Source: Paenibacillus aestuarii
GTDB lineage: Bacteria; Bacillota; Bacilli; Paenibacillales; NBRC-103111
Direction of reading: 5' to 3'
DNA: 64,000 nucleotides
Assembly (NCBI RefSeq): GCF_027789125.1
Contig: NZ_JAQFVF010000092.1
Span: 1 to 64,000, forward strand
Position 1 is the stretch's first letter, and the number at the start of each line of letters is the position of its first letter. The position numbers and the translations under genes were made by a program. Under the pieces are notes generated by a model. It was given only the letters and a program-made list of their open reading frames with translations. It ran no database searches and was not told where the DNA came from. This document shows, one piece after another, positions 52,800-62,353 of this stretch.

Positions 52800-53606
52800 A
52801 TGGAAGTGACCTCTCATCTGAAATGGAACCCGATTCTGGCCGATCCCACGGGGCGAAGGCAGAGCAAACCCAGAACACTTGGAAAAACGATGGTAATCGA
52901 TAAAGGTTTGGGCTTGCATGCCTTTGAAGATTTGCTAGCGACTTCCGGCGACCATTTGGATATGATCAAAATGGGCTTCGGCACCTCACCGCTGTATCCG
53001 CTTGAGCTTCTGCGCACCAAAATCGAGATGGCGAAAGCCAAAGGCATATGCGTTTACCCAGGTGGAACGTTTCTGGAAGTAGCGATTGCCAAGCAGGCGA
53101 TTCCATCTTTTTTCGAGATGATTTTGGCGCTTGGCTATACAGGGCTTGAAGTATCGGACGGCACAATTGAGGTCAATCGGAAATTGCGGAACGAGCTGAT
53201 TCTGCGAGGCGTAGAAGAGGGACTGCAAGTCATTACGGAATATGGCAAAAAAGGGTGGGGGTCCTCCATCGAGCTTGAAGAGCTGATCGAGACCGTCACA
53301 CTCGATGCCCAATTCGGTGCTGAGCTTGTCACGATTGAAGCCCGGGAATCCGGGATGGGCGTCGGCATTTTCGATGCGCTGGGGAATTGTAAGGATGAAG
53401 AGCTGCAGCAAGTGTTATGCGCTATACCAAGTCAGCAGCTGCTGCTGTGGGAAGCGCCGCTGAAAAACCAGCAGGTCCATCTGCTTCAAACACTGGGGCC
53501 GGATGTTCATCTGGGTAATATTTCCACCCAGGACATCATCTCTTTGGAAGCTTTACGCAGAGGTCTCCGCTCCGACACGCTATTCTTCGGTACCAGAGAG
53601 GAATAA
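52800..53606 (+). CDS. comA: Phosphosulfolactate synthase
   Basis: The 268-residue TIM-barrel enzyme adds sulfite to phosphoenolpyruvate, giving (R)-phosphosulfolactate. KTMVIDKGLG, DMIKMGFGT, VYPGGTFLEVA and ARESGMGVG are typical of the ComA family (coenzyme M biosynthesis type; YitD in Bacillus; not the competence regulator). The start follows TGAGGAG. It is paired with the phosphatase gene, so the pathway makes sulfolactate, a compound accumulated in Bacillus spores. Confidence 0.92.
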   Translation: MEVTSHLKWNPILADPTGRRQSKPRTLGKTMVIDKGLGLHAFEDLLATSGDHLDMIKMGFGTSPLYPLELLRTKIEMAKAKGICVYPGGTFLEVAIAKQAIPSFFEMILALGYTGLEVSDGTIEVNRKLRNELILRGVEEGLQVITEYGKKGWGSSIELEELIETVTLDAQFGAELVTIEARESGMGVGIFDALGNCKDEELQQVLCAIPSQQLLLWEAPLKNQQVHLLQTLGPDVHLGNISTQDIISLEALRRGLRSDTLFFGTREE

Positions 53607-53611
53607 AAGTC

Positions 53612-54331
53612 ATGCAAATCGATGTCATTCCCAATATCGGCGAAGCCCGAACGGATGAATTCCTTCACAAAACCGTTATCGTCATCGATGTCTTCCGCGC
53701 GACCAGCACGATGATCGCCGCGCTTGGGAACGGCTGCACCTCGGTCGTCCCGGTCGAGACCGTGCTGCAAGCCAAAGACATGCAAAAGCCCGGAGATTTG
53801 CTGGGCGGCGAGCGGTTCTGCAAGAAAATCCCCGGCTTTGATCTGGGCAATTCGCCGGTGGAGTACTCGCCAAGCGCCGTGCAAGGCAAGCGTGTGATCC
53901 TGACGACGACCAACGGTACGCGCGGGATTCAAAAGGCAGTTAGAGGCGAGAAAGTGTTGGCCGGCGCTTTAATTAACGGCAGCGCCTGTGCGAAGGCAGC
54001 CATTGATTTCAAGCGCGATGTCATCATTTTATGTGCGGGCACGCAGGATGTTTTTTCTTTAGAGGATGGGCTCTGTGCGGGGCTCATTACCAGCGAGATT
54101 GCTGGCCTCATCGGCAGCAAGCAAATAACGGTCAACGATTTCGGTCTGGCGATGTGGAACTGCTACCTGCATGCGAAAGACAACATGCTGGATGTGCTGC
54201 AAGCTTGCGCGAACGGGAAAAGGCTTTGCAAGCTTGGCTTTCAGGAAGACCTCGCCTACTGCGCCAAGGTGAATATCCTCCCGCATGTGCCTGTGCTGGA
54301 TCGGGAGCAGATGGTGCTGCTTCCGTTCTAA
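53612..54331 (+). CDS. comB: 2-phosphosulfolactate phosphatase
   Basis: The 239-residue ComB-family phosphatase (YitC in Bacillus) hydrolyses phosphosulfolactate. Key signatures are KTVIVIDVFRATSTM (near residue 20) and VILTTTNGTRGIQ (about 95-107). It follows the synthase by 5 bp. An imperfect hairpin just after it overlaps the next gene's ribosome site. Confidence 0.92.
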   Translation: MQIDVIPNIGEARTDEFLHKTVIVIDVFRATSTMIAALGNGCTSVVPVETVLQAKDMQKPGDLLGGERFCKKIPGFDLGNSPVEYSPSAVQGKRVILTTTNGTRGIQKAVRGEKVLAGALINGSACAKAAIDFKRDVIILCAGTQDVFSLEDGLCAGLITSEIAGLIGSKQITVNDFGLAMWNCYLHAKDNMLDVLQACANGKRLCKLGFQEDLAYCAKVNILPHVPVLDREQMVLLPF

Positions 54332-54386
54332 AAACAAGCCCCCCTCATAGACTAAGATTGACGAATATGAGACAAGGGGTTTTGGC

Positions 54387-54851
54387 ATGAACGGGGATAT
54401 TTTATTAGTCATTCTCATTATTATCGGGCTTGTTGGCCGTTCGCCGATCATTACGACGGCGGCCTGTGTTTTACTTGTTTTCAAGTTAATTGGCTTGGAC
54501 CGCTACTTGCCGACTGTCGAACGAAGAGGCTTAGAGCTTGGTCTGCTCTTCTTAACGATGGGCGTGCTTGTCCCGTTCGCAAGCGAGCGTATTTCGTACA
54601 AAGACATCGCCAGTGTCTTCACAACCTGGCCGGGCATCATTGCGTTGATTGGCGGTGCCATCGCGACATACATGAATGGCAAAGGGCTTGAATTATTAAA
54701 AATAGACCCACAATTAATTGTGGGTCTTGTTCTTGGTTCTATATTCGGCATTATCTTCATGCGCGGCATTCCTGTCGGACCGTTAATGGCTGCGGGAATT
54801 ACGGCATTTCTCTTAAAGATCGCTTACTTCTTGGCGGATAAGTTCAAATAG
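54387..54851 (+). CDS. DUF441 family membrane protein (UPF0756)
   Basis: The 154-residue protein has about four membrane helices ([58 protein letters not shown]). It matches DUF441, typified by Bacillus YtwI. AAGGGG lies upstream of the ATG. It converges with the aspartate kinase gene with a 6-bp gap. Confidence 0.88.
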   Translation: MNGDILLVILIIIGLVGRSPIITTAACVLLVFKLIGLDRYLPTVERRGLELGLLFLTMGVLVPFASERISYKDIASVFTTWPGIIALIGGAIATYMNGKGLELLKIDPQLIVGLVLGSIFGIIFMRGIPVGPLMAAGITAFLLKIAYFLADKFK

Positions 54852-54857
54852 CTGATC

Positions 54858-56114
54858 TTATCTGCGGTCTTGCGGTCCGCCGACGAACACTTGGCTTGTT
54901 GTGTCCAAGCCATAAGCCGTATGAAGGGCGCGGATGACATCCTGCAAGTGTGTGCCGTCAATGACACAGGAAACCTTGATTTCCGATGTGCTAACCATGG
55001 AAATGGTAATGCCCAAGTCGGAAATCACTTTAAACATGGTAGCCGCAACGCCCGGTGTGCTGACCATGCCTGCACCGACGATGGATACTTTCACAAGGTT
55101 TACTTCCGAAGTCACTTCGCGGAAGCCCACTTCGCCGCGCAGCTGCTCCAGCACATCCAGCGCTTTGGCTTTATCTTCCAAAGTCGTCGTGAAGGAGAAA
55201 TCAGCCGATCCGTTCGTCACACCGCTCTGTACGATAATATCTACGTCGATTTGTACATCGGCGAGAGAGGTAAACACTTTCGCAAGCTGTCCTGGTTTCT
55301 CAGGAACACCTAGAATACTTATTCTTGCCACATTTTTATCATAAGCGATGCCGCGTACGACGATTCCTTGCTCCATGACTGCTTCCTCCTTCACATTGGT
55401 ACCTTCATTATTCGTAAAGCTGGAACGAACCACGAGGGTTACGTTGTAGTTCTTAGCGTATTCCACCGCTCTTGGATGCAGGACGGCTGCTCCGAGATTC
55501 GCCAATTCCAGCATTTCATCATAGGAAATTTCATTCAGCTTACGCGCTACCTTCACGATCCGCGGGTCTGTCGAATAGACGCCGTCGACATCCGTGTAGA
55601 TCTCGCAAAGATCCGCTTTAATTGCTGCCGCCAGGGCGACTGCCGTCGTGTCGGAACCGCCTCGCCCCAGTGTCGTGATCTCCCCGGACTCCGTCATCCC
55701 TTGGAAACCGGCAACGATGACAACATTGCCCTGCTCAATTGCATTCAGCACACGATGCGGCTGGATATCTGTAATTCTCGCTTTCCCGTGCAGCTCCTCG
55801 GTGAAAATACCGCTTTGCCAGCCGGTGTAAGACACCGCTTTTTCACCTAAACTATGTATCGCCATCGATAAGAGGGCAACGGACACTTGCTCTCCTGTCG
55901 TTAACAGCATATCCATCTCGCGGGCCGGAGGGGCTCCGTCGTAAATTTGCTTGGACAGGTCAATCAATTCATCGGTTGTATCCCCCATCGCCGAAACGAC
56001 CACCACGCAGCTATGCCCGGCTTGCTTTCGTTCCACGATCCTTCTTGCTACACGTTTCATTCGCTCCGCATCACCGACAGAGCTGCCGCCAAATTTCATG
56101 ACGATTAGAGACAT
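54858..56114 (-). CDS. Aspartate kinase
   Basis: The 418-residue enzyme phosphorylates aspartate at the head of the lysine, methionine and threonine pathway and also feeds diaminopimelate and dipicolinate. The N-terminal MKFGGSSVGDAERMK and GRGGSDTTAVALA are catalytic signatures, and two C-terminal ACT domains (about 265-410) give allosteric control. Length fits LysC/AskII, with an internal start for a beta subunit possible. I do not see which isozyme it is. Confidence 0.94.
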   Translation of the reverse strand: MSLIVMKFGGSSVGDAERMKRVARRIVERKQAGHSCVVVVSAMGDTTDELIDLSKQIYDGAPPAREMDMLLTTGEQVSVALLSMAIHSLGEKAVSYTGWQSGIFTEELHGKARITDIQPHRVLNAIEQGNVVIVAGFQGMTESGEITTLGRGGSDTTAVALAAAIKADLCEIYTDVDGVYSTDPRIVKVARKLNEISYDEMLELANLGAAVLHPRAVEYAKNYNVTLVVRSSFTNNEGTNVKEEAVMEQGIVVRGIAYDKNVARISILGVPEKPGQLAKVFTSLADVQIDVDIIVQSGVTNGSADFSFTTTLEDKAKALDVLEQLRGEVGFREVTSEVNLVKVSIVGAGMVSTPGVAATMFKVISDLGITISMVSTSEIKVSCVIDGTHLQDVIRALHTAYGLDTTSQVFVGGPQDRR

Positions 56115-56245
56115 AGCTGACTCACTCCTAACGCATACTATTGCTTAACATTTCCGTATTATAGCATAAAACAGCGAATTGTGTAGATAATTCCGAACGA
56201 TTTCCGCAAAAACCCCGCTCATTCATCGGAATCAGGGATTTTAAC

Positions 56246-56287
56246 AAAAAACAGACCAAAACTGAAAGATCAGTTCTGGTCTGTTTG
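56246..56287 (-). terminator. Terminator of the efp operon
   Basis: Minus strand AAACAGACCAGAACTGA pairs with TCAGTTTTGGTCTGTTT around TCTT, followed by TTTT. Very strong intrinsic terminator. Confidence 0.93.
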
Positions 56288-56307
56288 CCATTCACACCCG
56301 AGCTTCA

Positions 56308-56865
56308 TTAAGCACGGGAGATGTATTTGCCGTCATCCGTATCAATCAGCAGCACATCGCCTTCGTTGATGAACAATGGCACTTGCACGTTAAGGCCTGT
56401 TTCGAGCTTAGCGTTCTTCGTTGCACCTTGCGCCGTGTTCCCTTTAATGCCCGGCTCGGTTTCAGCAACTTTCAACTCAACGCTCTTAGGCAGGTTAATA
56501 CCGAGAATTTCACCTTGGTAGCTCATGATTTTGATCATCATGTTCTCAATCAAGAAGTTCAATTCCCATTTCAATTGATCCTGCTCCAAGCTGATTTGGT
56601 CAAAAGTTTCTGTATCCATGAACGTATGCTCGCTGCCGCTGGCATACAGGTACTGCATTTCACGGTTGTCGATGTGCGCGCGGCCCACGTTCTCGCCTGC
56701 ACGGAATGTACGCTCAACGGTGTTGCCGTTGCGCAGGTTTTTCAATTTGGAGCGAACGAATGCCGCGCCTTTACCTGGTTTCACGTGTTGGAAATCCTGA
56801 ACAGTGAACAAATCGCCTTCTACTTCGATGGTAAGTCCTGTTTTAAAATCGTTAACTGAAATCAT
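56308..56865 (-). CDS. efp: Elongation factor P
   Basis: The 185-residue protein has the KOW-like N-terminal domain (with [13 protein letters not shown]; the modifiable Lys is in KPGKG) and two OB domains. It relieves ribosome stalling at polyproline. It follows the peptidase gene by 15 bp and ends in a strong terminator. Confidence 0.96.
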   Translation of the reverse strand: MISVNDFKTGLTIEVEGDLFTVQDFQHVKPGKGAAFVRSKLKNLRNGNTVERTFRAGENVGRAHIDNREMQYLYASGSEHTFMDTETFDQISLEQDQLKWELNFLIENMMIKIMSYQGEILGINLPKSVELKVAETEPGIKGNTAQGATKNAKLETGLNVQVPLFINEGDVLLIDTDDGKYISRA

Positions 56866-56880
56866 GCGTAGAGCCCTCCG

Positions 56881-57954
56881 CTAATCAATAATGAGAAAAT
56901 CTTTCGTTGAATGTGTAAGTATTTTAATGCCGGTGTCGGTAATTACGACATCGTCCTCAATCCGTACTCCCCCGAAACCAGGGAGATAGATGCCAGGCTC
57001 GACGGTTACGACCATACCGGGAGTTAAAATCATATCTTCCGTCTTGGACAATCGCGGAGATTCATGAACCTCCATGCCCAATCCGTGTCCTGTACCATGG
57101 CCGAAGAAATCGCCATAGCCGTGCTTGATGATGACGTCCCGCGCGAACGCGTCGCCTTCACGGCCTGTGATGCCCGGTTTCAAGTTCGCCAAGCAATTCA
57201 ATTGCGCTTCTAGCACAATGTCATAGATTTCTCTATGCTTGTCCGTTGGCTTGCCGAGCATAACGGTACGGGTGATGTCAGAGCAGTATCCTTTATAATA
57301 CGCTCCAAAATCTAGTTTGACAAATTCGTTGCCTTGCAATACACGATCGCTGGCTTTGCCGTGCGGCAGCGCGGAGCGCTCGCCGGAAGCGACGATCGTT
57401 TCGAAGCTGGTCGAAGTGCCGCCGTTTTTGCGGATGAACATCTCGATTTCAAGCGCGATCTCTTTCTCAACTGCACCTGGCTTCAGGAAGGACAAAATGT
57501 GCGAGAACGTTTGATCCGCCAAATCCGCCGCTTCCTGCATCACCTGCAGCTCGGCTTCGTCTTTGACGATCCGGATCTGCTCAACGATGCGGCTGGTCGG
57601 CACCAGCTCGATGCCTTCAAGACCAGCTTGAAAGTTCACGTAGTCGCCGTAAGTAACGTCTGCTTGTTCAAAGCCGACTTTTTTAATGCCTTGCTGCTGC
57701 AGTAAGTCCTTGACCGTTTCAATCGCCTTCGGCTTATGTTCCACAACTTCGAACAATCTCGCCTGCTGCGGCGCTTGCGTCATATACCGGAAATCGGTCA
57801 GCAGCAACGCCCGATCCCATGTGATAAGAATATAGCCGGATGATCCTGTGAAGCCCGATACATATGTACGGTTATAAGCATTCGTGATGAGCAGTGCTGG
57901 CAAATCTTGCTGCTGCATGACTGTTCTTAGACGTTCAATGCGTTTCTCCTGCAT
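56881..57954 (-). CDS. M24-family aminopeptidase (YqhT/Xaa-Pro type)
   Basis: The 357-residue peptidase has an N-terminal creatinase-like domain and a pita-bread C-terminal domain. Metal ligands lie in KLDFGAYYKGYCSDITRT, GHGTGHGLGMEVHE and VEPGIYLPGFGGVRIEDD. It cleaves Xaa-Pro bonds. It is between aroQ and efp as in Bacillus. Confidence 0.92.
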   Translation of the reverse strand: MQEKRIERLRTVMQQQDLPALLITNAYNRTYVSGFTGSSGYILITWDRALLLTDFRYMTQAPQQARLFEVVEHKPKAIETVKDLLQQQGIKKVGFEQADVTYGDYVNFQAGLEGIELVPTSRIVEQIRIVKDEAELQVMQEAADLADQTFSHILSFLKPGAVEKEIALEIEMFIRKNGGTSTSFETIVASGERSALPHGKASDRVLQGNEFVKLDFGAYYKGYCSDITRTVMLGKPTDKHREIYDIVLEAQLNCLANLKPGITGREGDAFARDVIIKHGYGDFFGHGTGHGLGMEVHESPRLSKTEDMILTPGMVVTVEPGIYLPGFGGVRIEDDVVITDTGIKILTHSTKDFLIID

Positions 57955-57973
57955 CCATTATCACCAATCTTTC

Positions 57974-58405
57974 TTACAAGTGGGGTAGTAGCGCTCGTAA
58001 TCCGAGCCCATAGCCTGCGGCTCCGAACCCGCATATTTGCCCGATCACGACAGGAGCGGTAACCGAAGTGTGACGGAACTCTTCACGCTTGTGAATATTC
58101 GACAGATGAACCTCCACAGCGGGCAGTTGCACGGTCGACAGCGCGTCGCGAATCGCGTAGCTGTAATGCGTGAAGGCGCCGGGGTTAATCAGGATGCCGT
58201 CTTTGGTGCCGTAAGCCTCATGAATTTTGTCGATGATATCGCCCTCATGATTGGATTGATAAGCTTCGAGTTCAATCGACAGTTCCGCGGCAAGCTGTTC
58301 AAGACCTTCAAGAATGGCAGGAAGTGAGTCCTTTCCATAAATGCCTGGCTCCCTTACGCCGAGCATATTTAAGTTCGGACCATTAATAACTAGGACCTTT
58401 TTCAA
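57974..58405 (-). CDS. aroQ: Type II 3-dehydroquinate dehydratase
   Basis: The 143-residue dodecameric enzyme makes 3-dehydroshikimate. Signatures are [35 protein letters not shown] and [15 protein letters not shown]. In Bacillus it is YqhS. It starts after AGGAGGGTTCTC-type sequence. Confidence 0.95.
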   Translation of the reverse strand: MKKVLVINGPNLNMLGVREPGIYGKDSLPAILEGLEQLAAELSIELEAYQSNHEGDIIDKIHEAYGTKDGILINPGAFTHYSYAIRDALSTVQLPAVEVHLSNIHKREEFRHTSVTAPVVIGQICGFGAAGYGLGLRALLPHL

Positions 58406-58468
58406 GAGAACCCTCCTAGCTTCAGCAAATGGTTTAAGCTTTTGAACTTAAGTATTTTACCATAACTT

Positions 58469-58957
58469 TCATGTCTTGTGTATAGGCTCTCTTTCTCTTT
58501 CATCATTATATTCAACCGTAATGGAATATCCGATGAACATGCCCCACACCAGGAAAAGGCAAAAATCACTCAAGATGGAATTCAAATCCTGATCTTTAAT
58601 CCAGAACACCATCCCGGTGATCGGTCCGATCAGCAAATATAAGACACACCACCAGACGAACCCGTACGCAATCCCCCACCAGGGCCCGTCCTGCTTCCAA
58701 AGCATAACCATATAAAGGAATGCCGCCACAATCGAAAATAGCGTGAAAAAGCCCCAGCCCATCAGCATCCCCTGCCAAGTGAGCAGAAAATCATGGCGAA
58801 AAAACGGTTCAACTAAAAATCCGATCGTAATTTTCGTGAATTTGAAGTATTGCTCGACAATTTTCAGAGCCCCCCATATAAATCCGGCAAAAAAACCAAT
58901 ATAAAGCGCAAATAACCATCGGTTTGTTTTCATCTTGCTTGCCTGCGTGTCACTCAT
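58469..58957 (-). CDS. yqhR: YqhR family membrane protein
   Basis: The 162-residue protein has about four membrane helices (LFALYIGFFAGFIWGAL, GWGFFTLFSIVAAFLYMVML, GIAYGFVWWCVLYLLIGPI, FCLFLVWGMFIGYSITV). Place and pattern match YqhR. The start at 58957 follows GGAAGAGG. It is divergent from yqhQ. Confidence 0.85.
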   Translation of the reverse strand: MSDTQASKMKTNRWLFALYIGFFAGFIWGALKIVEQYFKFTKITIGFLVEPFFRHDFLLTWQGMLMGWGFFTLFSIVAAFLYMVMLWKQDGPWWGIAYGFVWWCVLYLLIGPITGMVFWIKDQDLNSILSDFCLFLVWGMFIGYSITVEYNDEREREPIHKT

Positions 58958-59107
58958 GCCTCTTCCATTCCTTTCTCTGTATACGCTGTCCGTCATTTCC
59001 TGAACAGGAATAGTATGTTCTACCTTCATCTGTAGCATTCAAACCGCGAATCCGTTACAATAAGTAGATAGTACCTAAATCAAGTATAGATTAAAGAAGG
59101 TGGACCT

Positions 59108-60052
59108 ATGGCAGAACAAAACAGTATTTACGGAGGACAAGCCGTCATCGAAGGCGTCATGTTCGCAGGAAAGAATGTGCACGTTACCGCTGTGCGCAAA
59201 AAAGACGGCTCCATAGAATATCTAGAGGTGCCGAAAAAAGTCATTCCTTGGGTCCAAACACTCAAAAAAATTCCTTTTATCCGGGGCATCGTCGGGATTA
59301 TCGAATCCAGCGCCAAAGGCGCGCAGCACCTGAATTTTTCGGCGGAGGCATTTGCCGAGCAAGAGGGTGAGGAGCAGAACGCTCCGCGGAAAGAAGAAAA
59401 ACCAGGCCTGTTCAACAACGTCTCCATGATTCTAGGCGTTGCTGTGGTCGGTGTCATTTCCTTCCTTTTCGGCAAATTCGTCTTTACGCTGGTGCCAGCG
59501 ATTATAGAGCAGTTTTTATTCGGCAATGTATTTAGCAATCAAATTCTTCATAATCTTGTAGAGGGCGTTATTAAGATCATCCTGCTGGTCGGATATATTT
59601 ATTTTATCTCATTGACCCCGATGATCAAACGCTTGTTCCAATACCATGGGGCTGAGCACAAAGTCATTAGCGCCTACGAAGCCGGCATGGAACTCACTGT
59701 CAGCAATGTGCAGAAATTCAACACGCTTCACTACCGTTGCGGCAGCAGTTTCATTGTCTTTACCGTTATCGTCGGTGTCGTGATCTACTCGTTCCTGCAT
59801 TATGACGGTTACGTGGAGCGCATTGTACAGCGCCTGCTGCTGCTCCCTGTTGTCATTGGCGTTTCCTATGAAGTGCTGCGCTTCACCAATTCGCTGCGCG
59901 ATACACCTGTTCTGCGAGTGCTCGGTTATCCGGGACTGTGGCTGCAGCTGCTGACTACGAAGGAACCGGAGGATAGCCAAGTCGAGGTCTCCATTGCCTC
60001 TTTCAACCGTATGCGCGAAGCGGAAAAAAGAATTATGGAGGGACAGGCATGA
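59108..60052 (+). CDS. yqhQ: DUF1385 family membrane protein YqhQ
   Basis: The 314-residue protein has the DUF1385 pattern YGGQAVIEGVMFAGK and several membrane segments, including VAVVGVISFLFGKFVFTLV and IVFTVIVGVVIYSFL. In Bacillus it lies beside yqhP and yqhR. Function unknown. RBS AAGAAGGTGG precedes the ATG. It overlaps the next gene by 4 bp (ATGA). Confidence 0.9.
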   Translation: MAEQNSIYGGQAVIEGVMFAGKNVHVTAVRKKDGSIEYLEVPKKVIPWVQTLKKIPFIRGIVGIIESSAKGAQHLNFSAEAFAEQEGEEQNAPRKEEKPGLFNNVSMILGVAVVGVISFLFGKFVFTLVPAIIEQFLFGNVFSNQILHNLVEGVIKIILLVGYIYFISLTPMIKRLFQYHGAEHKVISAYEAGMELTVSNVQKFNTLHYRCGSSFIVFTVIVGVVIYSFLHYDGYVERIVQRLLLLPVVIGVSYEVLRFTNSLRDTPVLRVLGYPGLWLQLLTTKEPEDSQVEVSIASFNRMREAEKRIMEGQA

Positions 60053-60321
60053 GAAGACGTTTTTCAGCAGTCGAAATCGTTATTGGCGTATTGATTGCGA
60101 TTGGTTTAATCGTAAGCTTGCGAACTTTATTCATCCCAATCCTCGTGCTGGGCATCATCTTTCTCTTATATAAATTTCCGCCGAACCGTTGGAAATGGAA
60201 CGCGCGGATGAGCCGCAGGACGCGAAAGGGGAAAACAAAAACCGCCAAGTTCCGTGTTATTAACGGTGGCGGATCGAACCCATCGGATTCCGATTCCGAT
60301 GATATGCCGAAATATCATTAA
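60049..60321 (+). CDS. yqhP: YqhP-like small membrane protein
   Basis: The 90-residue protein has two membrane helices (EIVIGVLIAIGLIVSLRT, LVLGIIFLLYKF) and a basic, serine-rich tail. It overlaps yqhQ as ATGA and lies beside yqhO, as yqhP does in Bacillus. Weak sequence evidence; assigned by position. Confidence 0.75.
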   Translation: MRRRFSAVEIVIGVLIAIGLIVSLRTLFIPILVLGIIFLLYKFPPNRWKWNARMSRRTRKGKTKTAKFRVINGGGSNPSDSDSDDMPKYH

Positions 60322-60323
60322 GA

Positions 60324-61301
60324 TTAACCATGCTGGTCTTTATGGCGTCTGAGCACATATTTCTCGTAATTTTGCTCGTACGTCGCCATCGTCCACTTAT
60401 GAAAGTATTGATCCGTGGCTTGATATCCTGAATTGAACAAATCGATGCTGGTGTCCTTGGACAGATCAAATTGGATGTTCTTGACGCCGAGTGTTGGGAT
60501 TTTCACGGTACGGAACCGGTTGTGCTGTTCGATATAGCGCTCGTCATGAGCATCCAGCATCGTTCCGAATAAAGCTTCCAGCATTGAGAACGGGCCGTGA
60601 ATCCGGTGCATCTGCTGATCGCTCTTCCCAACTAGTTGAAAGCCGATCACCGGAATCCGCTGCGTATCCGCATCTCGATCGAAGACCCACAGCGGAAAGT
60701 TGCTTAACAGCCCTCCATCGACGATATAATAGAATTGTTTGGCAAAAGGCTCTGCATTGGCAGAGCTTTTTATTTTTTGCCGGATCATCACGGGATCAAA
60801 AAAATAAGGGATGCTCGTGCTCATCCGCACAGCCTTGGCTACCGAAAACCGGCTGGGATCGATGCCGTATTGCGCGATATCGTCTGGCAGCACCAGCAGC
60901 TTCCCCTGTGTGATGTCCGAGGCGATGATTCGCAGCTGATTCGGCCTGAGGTCGCCAAAGGTGCGGATGCCTTTTGCCAGCAGATGGCCGTAGATCCATT
61001 GCTCCAGCGCTTCGCCGGAGTACATCCCTTTTTTGATCAGCAGCCGCACCGCGGGTCCGATGACTTTCGCATTGTAGATCGGCGAGCGCTTCAAAAACGA
61101 TTTGAACGGCATTCGGATGATTAAATCTTTCATCTCGTCTCCCGTGTATCCCGCTGCTAGGAGCGCAGCTACAATGGATCCGGAGCTTGTACCGGCTACC
61201 TGGTGGAATGTGTACCCCCGCTTCATCGCTGCACTCACGCCGCCAGCCAAGGCAATGCCCTTCACGCCTCCGCCTTCAAACACGCCATTGATTTCCATCA
61301 T
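60324..61301 (-). CDS. yqhO: Patatin-like phospholipase YqhO
   Basis: The 325-residue protein of the RssA/patatin family has the oxyanion motif EGGGVKGIALAGG (about 8-20), the nucleophile elbow GTSSGSIVAALLAAG and the D-G dyad in YIVDGGLLSNFP. It is probably a lipid acyl hydrolase. RBS GGAGGGAG precedes the first of two tandem ATGs. It converges with yqhP. Confidence 0.9.
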   Translation of the reverse strand: MMEINGVFEGGGVKGIALAGGVSAAMKRGYTFHQVAGTSSGSIVAALLAAGYTGDEMKDLIIRMPFKSFLKRSPIYNAKVIGPAVRLLIKKGMYSGEALEQWIYGHLLAKGIRTFGDLRPNQLRIIASDITQGKLLVLPDDIAQYGIDPSRFSVAKAVRMSTSIPYFFDPVMIRQKIKSSANAEPFAKQFYYIVDGGLLSNFPLWVFDRDADTQRIPVIGFQLVGKSDQQMHRIHGPFSMLEALFGTMLDAHDERYIEQHNRFRTVKIPTLGVKNIQFDLSKDTSIDLFNSGYQATDQYFHKWTMATYEQNYEKYVLRRHKDQHG

Positions 61302-61429
61302 CGAACTCCCTCCTTCAGAAGCCCCGTTTCATGGCAGTAGGCTCACTTTGGTATATGCACGGTGGGATTGTATCTATGACAAGAAATCTGACGGGTCGCG
61401 GCGCAGTTTCGGTTGAGGTGACGATGATT

Positions 61430-61697
61430 GCTGTAGTCCGGAAAAACCCAATTGCAGCTGGCTGCAGCTCGTACTTGATCGCTGTAGTCCGGTTTTGCCG
61501 AACTACAGGCACCTTTTTCGCTCAAACGCGTAGAAAGGTGCTCTGCAATTGGGCAAATCCGGACTGCAGCATCCCCGACGCGCGTGCCCCCTTATGCAAT
61601 TGGGCAAATCCGGACTACAGCTCAAGATGCCGGCAGACCGGACTCCATCCGCGATGGCGGTCAGCGCGAGGCAAGCTCTGTAGTCCGGTTTTGCCGG
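61430..61697. repeat. Second cluster of the palindromic repeat family
   Basis: Copies include GCTGTAGTCCGG (61430-61441), GCTGTAGTCCGG (61481-61492), CCGGACTGCAGC at the end of 61544-61570, CCGGACTACAGC at the end of 61595-61621 and CTGTAGTCCGGTTTTGCCGG (61678-61697). Two are preceded by TGCAATTGGGCAAAT, and one inverted copy is followed by ACCCAATTGCAG, so the extended core TGCAATTGGG-CAAA-TCCGGACT-RCAGC is shared. Confidence 0.88.
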
Positions 61698-61730
61698 TAA
61701 TGGAGAGATTGTTGGTCCGCGTAAACCAAG

Positions 61731-61762
61731 AAAAAAGGCTATCCCCCAAAGGGACAGCCTTT
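61731..61762 (-). terminator. Terminator of mntR
   Basis: Minus strand AAAGGCTGTCCC pairs with GGGGATAGCCTTT around a short loop, followed by TTTC. It lies on the stop codon of mntR. Confidence 0.88.
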
Positions 61763-62188
61763 CTAGCTATCTGCATCCAAATCCTTCCGCACCAGGGCAA
61801 GATCGTCCATGCGGCCTGGCTCGCGGCGAAAGTATTCCAGTAACGTTTCAATACATGTGATGGAATCCCAGCTCAGATGATGCTCAATTCCTTCAACATC
61901 CTTATATATGTTGTCTTCATGAACGCCGATCAGGGTAAGAAACTCCTCGAGAAGTTGATGGCGGTCGACTAAGCGCTTACCCATCTTTTTCCCTTTGGAT
62001 GTAAGCATCAAGCCGCGGTATTTTTCATAAACCAGATAATTGTCTTTATCCAGCTTTTGGATCATTTTCGTAACTGATGAGGGATGCACCTCAAGCCCTT
62101 CGGCAATGTCGGAGACACGAGCGTAGCCTTTCTCGTCAATGAGTTTGTAAATTCTCTCCAGATAGTCTTCCATGCTTGGCGTGGCCAT
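61763..62188 (-). CDS. mntR: Manganese-dependent transcriptional regulator MntR
   Basis: The 141-residue DtxR-family regulator has an N-terminal winged helix ([16 protein letters not shown] ... [13 protein letters not shown]) and metal-binding residues in [10 protein letters not shown] and [10 protein letters not shown]. Length equals that of Bacillus MntR (142). It represses Mn uptake. The start at 62188 has GGGGGAAAC upstream. Confidence 0.94.
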   Translation of the reverse strand: MATPSMEDYLERIYKLIDEKGYARVSDIAEGLEVHPSSVTKMIQKLDKDNYLVYEKYRGLMLTSKGKKMGKRLVDRHQLLEEFLTLIGVHEDNIYKDVEGIEHHLSWDSITCIETLLEYFRREPGRMDDLALVRKDLDADS

Positions 62189-62353
62189 TGCGATGTTTCC
62201 CCCTGCTTTCGTTGATTTCCGATCCATAGCTTAAACTATCATAATGCATGAACATAGACGCGGTCAAATCTCCCATGATTCAAGTTAAGTCCGCTTGGGA
62301 CACTAAGAGTTATCGAGACTAAGCCACTAAATCGAGTCGAAAGGGAGATTGCC

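Larger units (their letters stand above)
61302..61762. other. Intergenic region with second repeat cluster
   Basis: About 460 bp without a supported gene. The region 61430-61697 holds about five copies of the palindromic repeat family, and the mntR terminator lies at 61731-61762. The first 130 bp hold no clear element. Confidence 0.7.

Noticed and set aside
54339-54380. Terminator after the phosphosulfolactate phosphatase gene
   Set aside because: CCCCTCAT and ATGAG-ACAA-GGGG can pair only with a bulge, no T-run follows directly, and the 3' arm holds the ribosome site of the DUF441 gene. It may affect translation but is not a convincing terminator.
62240-62353. SigG promoter of splB
   Set aside because: Expected from family knowledge, but no TGAATA/CATACTA-like pair at the right spacing was convincing.
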